Assembly (NCBI GenBank): GCA_002782905.1
Contig: PFJA01000189.1
Coordinates: forward strand, 1-5,078
Origin: Lysobacterales bacterium CG_4_10_14_3_um_filter_64_11
GTDB taxonomy: Bacteria > Pseudomonadota > Gammaproteobacteria > Xanthomonadales > Xanthomonadaceae
Direction of reading: 5' to 3'
DNA: 5,078 nucleotides
Program-made: the position numbers and the translations under genes
The notes under the pieces: generated by a model
What the model was told of the DNA's origin: nothing
Databases searched by the model: none
What the model saw: only the letters and a program-made list of their open reading frames with translations
In this document: positions 1 to 4,737 of the stretch, piece after piece
Layout: the number at the start of each line of letters is the position of its first letter
Numbering within the stretch: the stretch's first letter is position 1

Positions 1-178
1 TGAGCGACATCGCCGATTTCATGTTGCCATCGACATCATCGATGGCGGTGCGCAGCGCCTGGCCAAAATCGACAGCGGGCTTGCCCACCTCAGCCAGCGG
101 ACCACTGGCATCCAGCCCTGACTGCGCCGCCAGGCTGCGCATCTGCGACAGCAGTCCGTTGATATCGATTTGGCTCAT
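1..178 (-). CDS. fliE: Flagellar hook-basal body protein FliE (5' part, runs off window)
   Basis: FliE is the small exported basal-body protein that joins the MS ring (FliF) to the proximal rod. Only the first 59 codons are present; the gene continues past position 1. The start is the ATG at 178-176, with a GGAG ribosome-binding site at 188-185 and a six-base spacer. Visible features are an N-terminal helix beginning MSQIDINGLLSQMRSLA and, after a variable linker, a segment with FGQALRTAIDDVD at about residues 38-50. The latter resembles the conserved family block in which F-x-x-x-L leads into an Asp-Val helix. FliE has no cleaved signal peptide and none is seen. It lies directly after fleR, 45 bases past its stop, as in the Pseudomonas order fleSR-fliE-fliF. 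A sigma-54 promoter at the end of fleR gives it its own start of transcription. The identity rests on context plus this short match, because the diagnostic C-terminal half is outside the window. Confidence 0.85.
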   Translation of the reverse strand, partial: MSQIDINGLLSQMRSLAAQSGLDASGPLAEVGKPAVDFGQALRTAIDDVDGNMKSAMSL

Positions 179-195
179 GTCGGGCTCCGGCAGTG

Positions 196-209
196 GTCGA
201 TGAAATGGC
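196..209 (-). promoter_or_regulatory. Possible FleQ-binding site in the fliE leader
   Basis: On the plus strand this reads GTCGATGAAATGGC, about 9 of 13 defined positions of the Pseudomonas FleQ box (GTC-a-N-TAAA-t-TGAC as I recall it). It is centred about 14 bases downstream of the predicted fliE transcription start. Pseudomonas FleQ is reported to bind in the leader, not upstream, at the fliE promoter, so the placement is suggestive. The match alone is weak. Confidence 0.3.
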
Positions 210-223
210 GAGCGTGCACTGCG

Positions 224-1609
224 TCATGCACAGATCGTGCCGGCACTGCCAATGGCACCGGCGTCGACCGGCAAACCCAGCTCCCGCAAGCGTGCCACTT
301 TGTAGCGCAAGGTGCGCTCGGAGATTCCCAGGCGCCGCGCGGCATCCTTGCGGCTGCCATCGCCCTGACGCAGCGCCGACAAAATGGCGGCGCGCTCGCT
401 CTCGCGTGTGGCGTGGTCGAGGCTGCCGCATTCGCTCGCGTCGATGCCGACGGCGCGCTCGCTGAGGGCGGGTTGCACAAGCGCCGGCGGCGTGCCCGCC
501 TCGAAGCGCAGCTCGGCGACATCCAGCACCGGGCCAGCACACAGGATCAGGGCCCGTTGCAGCAGATTCTCCAGCTCGCGCACATTACCCGGCCAGCCAT
601 AGCCACACAGCGCCGCCTCGGCTGCCGCCGTCACGGTCGGTGCTGGCCGCTGGCCACGGCAATGGCGTGCCAGCAACGCCCGCGCAAGCGGCAGGATATC
701 GCCGGGGCGCTCGCGCAGGGCCGGAACATGCAACGGAAAGACATTGAGGCGGTAGTAAAGGTCTTCACGAAACTGCCCCGCCATTACCTGCTCGCGCAGA
801 CGGCGGTTGCTGGTCGCCAGCACCCGTACGTCGAGTGCAATCGCCCGTCGTGAGCCCAGTCGCTCGACTTCACGCTCCTGCAACACGCGCAGCAACTTTG
901 CCTGCAAGGCGAGGTCGAGTTCACTGACTTCGTCCAGCAGCAGGGTGCCGCCCTGGGCTTGCTCGAACTTGCCCGGATGGGCGTTGGCGGCACCGGTAAA
1001 GGCGCCCTTCTCGTGGCCAAACAGCACGGCCTCGATCATGCTTTCGGGAATCGCAGCGCAGTTGATGGCAACAAATGGCCCGTTGGCGCGCGGCGAACTG
1101 GCATGCACGTAACGCGCTACCACTTCCTTGCCGGTACCGCTCTCGCCACTGATCAGCACGGTTGCATCGCTGGCCGCCACGCGGCGCGCCAAATCCATCA
1201 CCGCCAGCATTTTTGGATCGGCAATTGCGCTGCCATCGTCGGCCGGGCTCGCGACATGAGCCTTGGCCATGTCGACCAGCACCGCTGCCGCAAACGGTTT
1301 GACCAGATAATCGCTGGCGCCCTCGCGCATTGCATCCACGGCCTGCTGGATGGTGCCGTAAGCCGTCATCATCACCACCGGAAGATCGGGGTGATGCTCG
1401 CGAATGCGGTGCAGCAAGGTGCGGCCATCCATCGGCTGCATCTGCACATCGCTGACCACCAGCGCAAATGCCGTGCGCTCGATCATCCGCAAGGCCTGCT
1501 CGCCATCGCTGGCTCCGGCCGCCACGATGCCAGCCAGATCCAGCGTCTCACACAGTGCTTCACGCAAGCAGGTGTCATCTTCAACAACCAATACCCGGGG
1601 ATCGTTCAT
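224..1609 (-). CDS. fleR: Sigma-54-dependent flagellar response regulator FleR (NtrC family)
   Basis: FleR is the DNA-binding partner of the FleS kinase and activates RpoN-dependent flagellar promoters. The 461-residue protein has three parts. The receiver domain (about 1-120) has acidic D11/D12, phospho-acceptor D54 in SDVQMQPMDG, T82 and K104. The AAA+ domain (about 130-365) has Walker A GESGTGK at 155-161, the sigma-54 contact loop GAFTGA at 202-207, Walker B LLLDE at 223-227 and WPGNVRELENL near 339-349. A Fis-type helix-turn-helix (about 405-442) contains DAARRLGISERTLRYK. All catalytic positions look intact. I chose ATG at 1609, one base after the fleS stop, over an in-frame TTG at 1618: an AAGGGAG ribosome-binding site ends at 1620, ten bases before the ATG but only one before the TTG. 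Translation is probably coupled to fleS. FleR rather than another NtrC-type regulator is assigned from its place between fleS and fliE. Confidence 0.93.
   Translation of the reverse strand: MNDPRVLVVEDDTCLREALCETLDLAGIVAAGASDGEQALRMIERTAFALVVSDVQMQPMDGRTLLHRIREHHPDLPVVMMTAYGTIQQAVDAMREGASDYLVKPFAAAVLVDMAKAHVASPADDGSAIADPKMLAVMDLARRVAASDATVLISGESGTGKEVVARYVHASSPRANGPFVAINCAAIPESMIEAVLFGHEKGAFTGAANAHPGKFEQAQGGTLLLDEVSELDLALQAKLLRVLQEREVERLGSRRAIALDVRVLATSNRRLREQVMAGQFREDLYYRLNVFPLHVPALRERPGDILPLARALLARHCRGQRPAPTVTAAAEAALCGYGWPGNVRELENLLQRALILCAGPVLDVAELRFEAGTPPALVQPALSERAVGIDASECGSLDHATRESERAAILSALRQGDGSRKDAARRLGISERTLRYKVARLRELGLPVDAGAIGSAGTICA
227..242 (-). promoter_or_regulatory. Sigma-54 (RpoN) promoter for fliE, inside the end of fleR
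   Basis: The minus strand reads CGGCACGATCTGTGCA. This matches the sigma-54 consensus TGGCACG-N4-TTGCA at all but two positions and has exact GG-N10-GC spacing (GG at 241-240, GC at 229-228). The predicted transcription start is near 216, which gives a leader of about 38 bases to the fliE ATG. The element ends directly against the fleR TGA stop (226-224), so its bases also encode the last five residues of FleR. Use by FleQ or FleR with RpoN is inferred from the flagellar context. Confidence 0.8.
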
Positions 1610-1610
1610 T

Positions 1611-2864
1611 TCAGGCAAACTCCCTTGTCATGGTCTGCGTACGTCGATCGTGACTCGATGCAGATTCGGCCACTGCTTGCTGCAAGCGCACCGAACCGCC
1701 CGCCGGCAACGCATTCGCAGCGCGTGCCTCGGGCAGGCGAATCTCGAAAACCGCACCGCGGGTGGATGTTGCTGTCAGCGCGACCCGTCCGCCGTGCGCG
1801 CAAATGACGCTGCGTACCACCGCCAGCCCCAGCCCGGTGCCATCGCTGCGGGTCGTGAAAAATGGCTCGAATACCCGCTCGCGCAGGGGCTCCGGCACCC
1901 CCGGACCATCATCGGCGACGGCAAAAATCACTTCGCCGCCAAGCCGCCGCGCGCTCACGCGCACCAGCGCATCGGGCGGACTGAAGCGCAGCGCGTTGTC
2001 GATCAGATTGCCGAGCGCCGCAACCAGCAAGCCGGCATTGCCAAGCAACTGCGCGTCGCCACAACCATCGCTGACCACCACCTGCGCGATGCCCGATTGC
2101 GTTGCGCCGCTGTTGTCCAATGCCCGCTGCATCAGCGATGACGCCAATACCCGCTCACCGGTGCCATCATGTTCGGCGCGCGCGTAACGCAACATGTCGT
2201 TGATCAGGCGATCGAGGTGGCGCAGCCGTTCGCAGATGCGGCCAGCCAGGCGCGTAACGATATCCGATGGCAAAACGCCCTCGCCCAGACGCGACGCATA
2301 AAGCATCGCGGCACTGAGCGGAGTGCGCAACTGGTGCGCCAGTCGTGCGCTCATCTCGCCCAAGGCCGACAGCCGCTGCTGATGTCCCAACTGCGCTTGC
2401 AGCGTTCGTGCTTGCGTGACATCGGTCAACAGCAGCACGCGGCCGGCGTCGGCAAGCTGTTGTTGCGACAGCGCGAACTCACGCCCGTCGGCCAGTTTCA
2501 AACTACCGTTGTCGCCCATGCTCGCAAATGCACGTCGCGCCGCATCGGGCCATGTCTGTTCCAGCAAGGGCTGCCCGAACAAGGCGCGTGCCGCGGCATT
2601 GGTTTGCACCACCCGCTGTTTGCCATCGAGCACCACCACCCCACCGGGAAGGGCCTCGATCAGCGCCTGCATGCGATCGGCAAGACGTTCCTTTTCCGCC
2701 AGTTCGCGCAGGCGGGCGCTGTGCGCCGCAGCCAACTGCTGGCTCAGGTCGGCGGCACGGCGCTCCAGCTCCTGGTACGAGTCCGCCAGTGCGCGCGAGG
2801 TGTCGTTGAACAGCGCGAACGCCTGCGACAGCTGCAACACGCGCGGATCGGTCGATGGTTGCAT
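1611..2864 (-). CDS. fleS: Flagellar two-component sensor histidine kinase FleS
   Basis: FleS autophosphorylates on His and passes the phosphate to FleR to switch on later flagellar genes. The 417-residue protein has no hydrophobic membrane segment and so should be cytoplasmic, as in Pseudomonas. Residues about 25-70 are a charged, probably coiled-coil helix. A PAS-like domain follows (about 65-150, with ALPGGVVVLD and LLLTDVTQ). The dimerisation/phosphoacceptor helix has its H box SARLAHQLRTPLSA, with His177 as the predicted phosphorylation site. The ATPase domain shows the N box LGNLIDNAL (285-293), G1 DDGPGVP (318-324), the F box FEPFFTT and G2 GTGLGLAVV (342-350). About 35 residues of unrecognised tail follow. 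The ATG start has a GGAGAA ribosome-binding site at 2874-2869 with a four-base spacer. A sigma-54 promoter lies 30 bases upstream, so fleS should be FleQ/RpoN-dependent and cotranscribed with fleR. Confidence 0.93.
   Translation of the reverse strand: MQPSTDPRVLQLSQAFALFNDTSRALADSYQELERRAADLSQQLAAAHSARLRELAEKERLADRMQALIEALPGGVVVLDGKQRVVQTNAAARALFGQPLLEQTWPDAARRAFASMGDNGSLKLADGREFALSQQQLADAGRVLLLTDVTQARTLQAQLGHQQRLSALGEMSARLAHQLRTPLSAAMLYASRLGEGVLPSDIVTRLAGRICERLRHLDRLINDMLRYARAEHDGTGERVLASSLMQRALDNSGATQSGIAQVVVSDGCGDAQLLGNAGLLVAALGNLIDNALRFSPPDALVRVSARRLGGEVIFAVADDGPGVPEPLRERVFEPFFTTRSDGTGLGLAVVRSVICAHGGRVALTATSTRGAVFEIRLPEARAANALPAGGSVRLQQAVAESASSHDRRTQTMTREFA
1620..1626 (-). promoter_or_regulatory. 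Ribosome-binding site that decides the fleR start
   Basis: The minus strand reads AAGGGAG inside the 3' end of fleS. It stands ten bases before the ATG at 1609. It is one base before the alternative TTG at 1618, too close for initiation there. It therefore supports the shorter, 461-residue FleR and means fleS and fleR do not overlap. Confidence 0.65.
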
Positions 2865-2893
2865 GCGCTTCTCCGGTTACCCGGGAAGAGCAC

Positions 2894-2909
2894 TGCGAAA
2901 ATCGTGCCA
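2894..2909 (-). promoter_or_regulatory. Sigma-54 (RpoN) promoter of fleSR
   Basis: The minus strand reads TGGCACGATTTTCGCA, matching the consensus TGGCACG-N4-TTGCA at all but one defined position, with exact GG-N10-GC spacing (GG at 2908-2907, GC at 2896-2895). Transcription should start near 2883, giving a short leader of about 19 bases that still contains the fleS ribosome-binding site. This is the strongest promoter match in the window. Confidence 0.9.
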
Positions 2910-2961
2910 GTACTTGTTTTGATTTAACATCAATGGGTTGGATAGAAACACGGCGTGGCGT

Positions 2962-2975
2962 GTCAATTTTTCGAC
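2962..2975 (-). promoter_or_regulatory. FleQ-box-like palindrome upstream of the fleSR promoter
   Basis: The minus strand reads GTCGAAAAATTGAC: GTC and GAC arms around an A/T-rich core. It agrees with the Pseudomonas FleQ box (GTC-a-N-TAAA-t-TGAC as I recall it) at 11 of 13 defined positions. With one flanking base on each side it extends to TGTC...GACA. It is centred about 86 bases upstream of the predicted fleS transcription start, a normal distance for an enhancer that loops to RNA polymerase-sigma-54. FleQ is known to bind upstream of fleSR in Pseudomonas. Binding here is inferred. Confidence 0.65.
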
Positions 2976-3012
2976 AGCCCATTCGCTGGCAGCGCCTGCT
3001 CTGACGTGATCT

Positions 3013-3052
3013 GGGGCCGGCTGCCCCGAGCACTGGCTCGCACCCGCGTGCG
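3013..3052 (-). terminator. Tandem hairpins after the fleQ stop (possible weak terminator)
   Basis: Starting three bases past the fleQ stop codon there are two short GC-rich hairpins. One has arms CGCAC (3039-3043) and GTGCG (3048-3052) with a four-base loop. The other has arms GGGGC (3013-3017) and GCCCC (3023-3027) with a five-base loop. Neither is followed by a T run on the minus strand. They are therefore not a classic Rho-independent terminator; they might protect the 3' end of the mRNA or cause a pause. Confidence 0.3.
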
Positions 3053-3054
3053 AC

Positions 3055-4446
3055 TCAAAAATGCATGTCCGCCGTGGTCATTTCGTACTTGCGCAGCTTT
3101 TCGACCAAGGTGGTGCGTTTGACGTGCAGCAGCTTGGCGGCGCCAGCAACGATGCCGTCAGACAGCGACAACGCCTGGCGGATGAGATTCACCTCGACCT
3201 GCGCAAGATGATCGCGCAGATCGATGCCATCGTTGGGCAACAGCATGGCGCGCTCTTCAAGGCTGACTCCCTCGCATTCACCCACCGCCAACGATGCCGC
3301 GACCGCCGCTACCATCGCCTGATCATCACCGCAGCGATAGCGCTGTGGCAGGTCGCGCACGTGCACCGGTGTTGCCGGCGACATGATCGCCATGCGTTCA
3401 ACCAGATTTGCCAGCTCGCGCACGTTGCCCGGCCAGTCGTAGGCGGACAAGGCACGCAACGCCGTCGCGCTGAACATCGCCGGCAGCAAGCCACGGCCAC
3501 GCAGGCGATTGCTGAACTCGGCGATCAGCTCGGGCAGATCGGCGATACGCTCGCGCAGCGATGGCATCTCAATCGGAAACACATTGAGCCGGTAAAAGAG
3601 GTCCTCGCGGAAGCGGCCATCGCCGATCGCCGATTCCAGATCGCGATGAGTCGCCGCGACAATGCGCACGTTGCAGCGTTGCGACTGGTTGCCTCCGACA
3701 CGTTCGAACACGCGCTCCTGCAACACCCGCAGCAGCTTGACCTGCATCGGCAAGCTCATGTCGCCGATTTCATCGAGAAACAGGGTACCGCCCTCGGCCA
3801 ACTCGAACCGGCCCTTGCGGGCGCTGACGGCGCCGGTGAACGCGCCTTTTTCGTGGCCAAACAATTCGCTCTCCAGCAGCTCCGCCGGAATCGCACCGCA
3901 GTTGATCGCGACGAAGGGCTTGTCGCGACGGCTCGAGCCCTGGTGCAGGGCGCGCGCAACCAACTCCTTGCCGGTGCCCGAAGCACCGAGGATCAGCACG
4001 CTGGTATCGAAGTCCGCGACGCGAGCGATCAGATCGCGGATTGTGCGCATCGCTGGCGAACTGCCAACCTGCCGCAAGCCGTTGCCGGCTTCGCAGGGCT
4101 TGCCGACACCGGCTTGCGCCACGATCTCGGCCAGTGGTTGGTGCAAGGGATAGCGCACCGAGATACCGCCGCCAAAACGCAGCATCAGCGCCCGTGCGGT
4201 AGCCGATTGCTGTGCCGCGACCAGCACCGCACCCGCCGCGTGCTCGGACATGACCTGATGCCAGGCATCGAGATCGGCATCGGCCGCCAGGTCGCCAATC
4301 ACGACGATCTGCACAGCGCGACGAAGCGGCGGTTGCACGTTGCCATCGCATGACAGCACATGCGTCGAATAACCCTGTTCGGCCAGCGCACCGGCTACCC
4401 CGCGCGCCCCGACTGTATCCACCACACACACAACTGTCCGATCCAT
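3055..4446 (-). CDS. fleQ: Flagellar master regulator FleQ, sigma-54 activator / c-di-GMP-responsive type
   Basis: FleQ is the bacterial enhancer-binding protein at the top of the polar-flagellum cascade; in Pseudomonas it also controls exopolysaccharide genes and is inhibited by c-di-GMP. The 463-residue protein has a degenerate receiver-like domain (about 1-115) with no recognisable phospho-acceptor pattern. Its AAA+ domain (about 125-370) has Walker A GASGTGK (154-160), LFGHEKGAFTGA ending at 206, Walker B TLFLDEIGD (221-229), FREDLFYRLNVFP near 279-291 and DWPGNVRELANLVERMAIM. A C-terminal Fis-type HTH (about 420-455) contains GAAKLLHVKRTTLVEKLRKY, very like FleQ and unlike FleR. Post-Walker Arg165 and the E310/R314 pair match known c-di-GMP contacts, but the neighbouring Asn is Ala and the LFRS motif is not clear. 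The ATG at 4446 has only a GGGGG stretch upstream as a ribosome-binding site. No sigma-54 site precedes it. Confidence 0.93.
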   Translation of the reverse strand: MDRTVVCVVDTVGARGVAGALAEQGYSTHVLSCDGNVQPPLRRAVQIVVIGDLAADADLDAWHQVMSEHAAGAVLVAAQQSATARALMLRFGGGISVRYPLHQPLAEIVAQAGVGKPCEAGNGLRQVGSSPAMRTIRDLIARVADFDTSVLILGASGTGKELVARALHQGSSRRDKPFVAINCGAIPAELLESELFGHEKGAFTGAVSARKGRFELAEGGTLFLDEIGDMSLPMQVKLLRVLQERVFERVGGNQSQRCNVRIVAATHRDLESAIGDGRFREDLFYRLNVFPIEMPSLRERIADLPELIAEFSNRLRGRGLLPAMFSATALRALSAYDWPGNVRELANLVERMAIMSPATPVHVRDLPQRYRCGDDQAMVAAVAASLAVGECEGVSLEERAMLLPNDGIDLRDHLAQVEVNLIRQALSLSDGIVAGAAKLLHVKRTTLVEKLRKYEMTTADMHF

Positions 4447-4478
4447 CGCACACCCCCGAAAACGCCCCTGGAATTGCC

Positions 4479-4508
4479 CAACCCGAATGGGTTGTCAGAA
4501 CCCCGGTT
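4479..4508 (-). repeat. Alternately complementary segments in the probable fleQ leader
   Basis: The minus strand carries, in order, AACC (4508-4505), GGGGTT (4504-4499), CAACCC (4494-4489) and GGGTTG (4484-4479). The last two form a perfect six-pair hairpin with the four-base loop ATTC. The second and third can pair instead through GGGTT/AACCC. The block lies about 33 bases before the fleQ start, so it would be in the mRNA leader if transcription starts upstream. Confidence 0.4.
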
Positions 4509-4544
4509 ATCCAGCGCTCATTGGTTTCAGCGCAGGGGCATCAT

Positions 4545-4560
4545 CTGGCGCGATCGCCAG
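4545..4560. repeat. Inverted repeat CTGGCG-N4-CGCCAG
   Basis: Perfect six-base arms (4545-4550 and 4555-4560) surround CGAT. It lies about 100 bases upstream of the fleQ start. It could be an operator or an RNA hairpin. There is no T run on either side, so it is not a terminator. Confidence 0.4.
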
Positions 4561-4574
4561 CAAACGTGTGCGCT

Positions 4575-4591
4575 GCTGCACAAAATGCAGC
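4575..4591. repeat. Inverted repeat GCTGCA-N5-TGCAGC
   Basis: Perfect six-base arms (4575-4580 and 4586-4591) surround the A-rich five-base spacer CAAAA. Function unknown; it is part of the cluster of palindromes upstream of fleQ. Confidence 0.4.
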
Positions 4592-4603
4592 CGCGCTTTA
4601 CGG

Positions 4604-4627
4604 TTCGCTGCGAAACTGCGAACTGCG
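4604..4627. repeat. Short tandem repeat CTGCGAA (2.7 copies)
   Basis: CTGCGAA occurs at 4608-4614 and 4616-4622, followed by CTGCG at 4623-4627. The first copy is also the right half of a small palindrome, TTCG-CTG-CGAA (4604-4614). The seven- to eight-base period is not a whole DNA helical turn. It may be chance or a protein-binding array. Confidence 0.35.
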
Positions 4628-4647
4628 TGGCGATGTGCGACGGTGTG

Positions 4648-4720
4648 TGCATCACAGTTTTTGGCCAGTGCGCAACTGGCCATGCAAACCGAGAAAGAAC
4701 CAAGTGATAACTGCATCACA
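4648..4720. repeat. Direct repeat TGCATCACA, two copies 64 bp apart
   Basis: Identical nine-base copies occur at 4648-4656 and 4712-4720. Their start-to-start distance of 64 bases is about six helical turns, so both face the same side of the DNA. The second copy overlaps the inverted repeat GTGAT-N6-ATCAC (4704-4719). An eight-base-arm palindrome lies between the two copies. The arrangement looks like paired operator half-sites upstream of fleQ; no known factor is assigned. Confidence 0.4.
4662..4682. repeat. Perfect inverted repeat TGGCCAGT-N5-ACTGGCCA
   Basis: Eight-base perfect arms (4662-4669 and 4675-4682) surround GCGCA. A TTTTT run (4658-4662) sits on the left side of the plus strand. 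Read on the minus strand, the direction of both neighbouring genes, the hairpin is followed by A residues, not T, so it is not a classic terminator for the upstream gene. A dimeric repressor or activator operator is an alternative. Confidence 0.5.
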
Positions 4721-4737
4721 CGGCCAGCGGAACGCGA

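Larger units (their letters stand above)
4447..4737. other. 291-bp intergenic region upstream of fleQ, rich in repeats
   Basis: I see no convincing gene here. On the minus strand no GG is followed ten bases later by GC, so there is no canonical sigma-54 promoter. No confident -35/-10 pair stands out either. The region does hold five inverted repeats, a long-spaced direct repeat and a short tandem repeat, listed separately. Its likely role is as the promoter and control region of fleQ, possibly with the 3' end of the upstream gene's transcript. Confidence 0.6.

Noticed and set aside
1610..1618. TTG start for fleR at 1618, giving a 464-residue protein that overlaps fleS
   Set aside because: The only good ribosome-binding site (AAGGGAG) ends one base before the TTG but ten bases before the ATG at 1609, and the receiver domain normally starts close to that ATG.
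3061..4353. Long plus-strand open frame of 430 codons opposite fleQ (similar ones lie opposite fleR and fleS)
   Set aside because: High GC content opens antisense frames. The translations are rich in His, Gln, Arg and Ala with no domain pattern, while the minus strand encodes clear conserved proteins.
4658..4682. Hairpin with TTTTT as a Rho-independent terminator
   Set aside because: The T run precedes the hairpin on the plus strand and appears as A residues after it on the minus strand, so neither direction has stem followed by T.
4507..4719. Minus-strand frame of 70 codons in the fleQ upstream gap
   Set aside because: It starts at GTG with no clear ribosome-binding site, its composition is not protein-like, and it overlaps the repeat cluster. 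No family is recognised.
4704..4719. GTGAT-N6-ATCAC as a CRP/Vfr/Clp site
   Set aside because: CRP-type sites have TGTGA-N6-TCACA. Here the GTGA and TCAC half-sites are eight bases apart, two too many.
4695..4728. Minus-strand TGGCCGTGTGATGCA as a sigma-54 promoter for fleQ
   Set aside because: The GG to GC spacing is nine bases instead of ten, a change that normally abolishes sigma-54 recognition.
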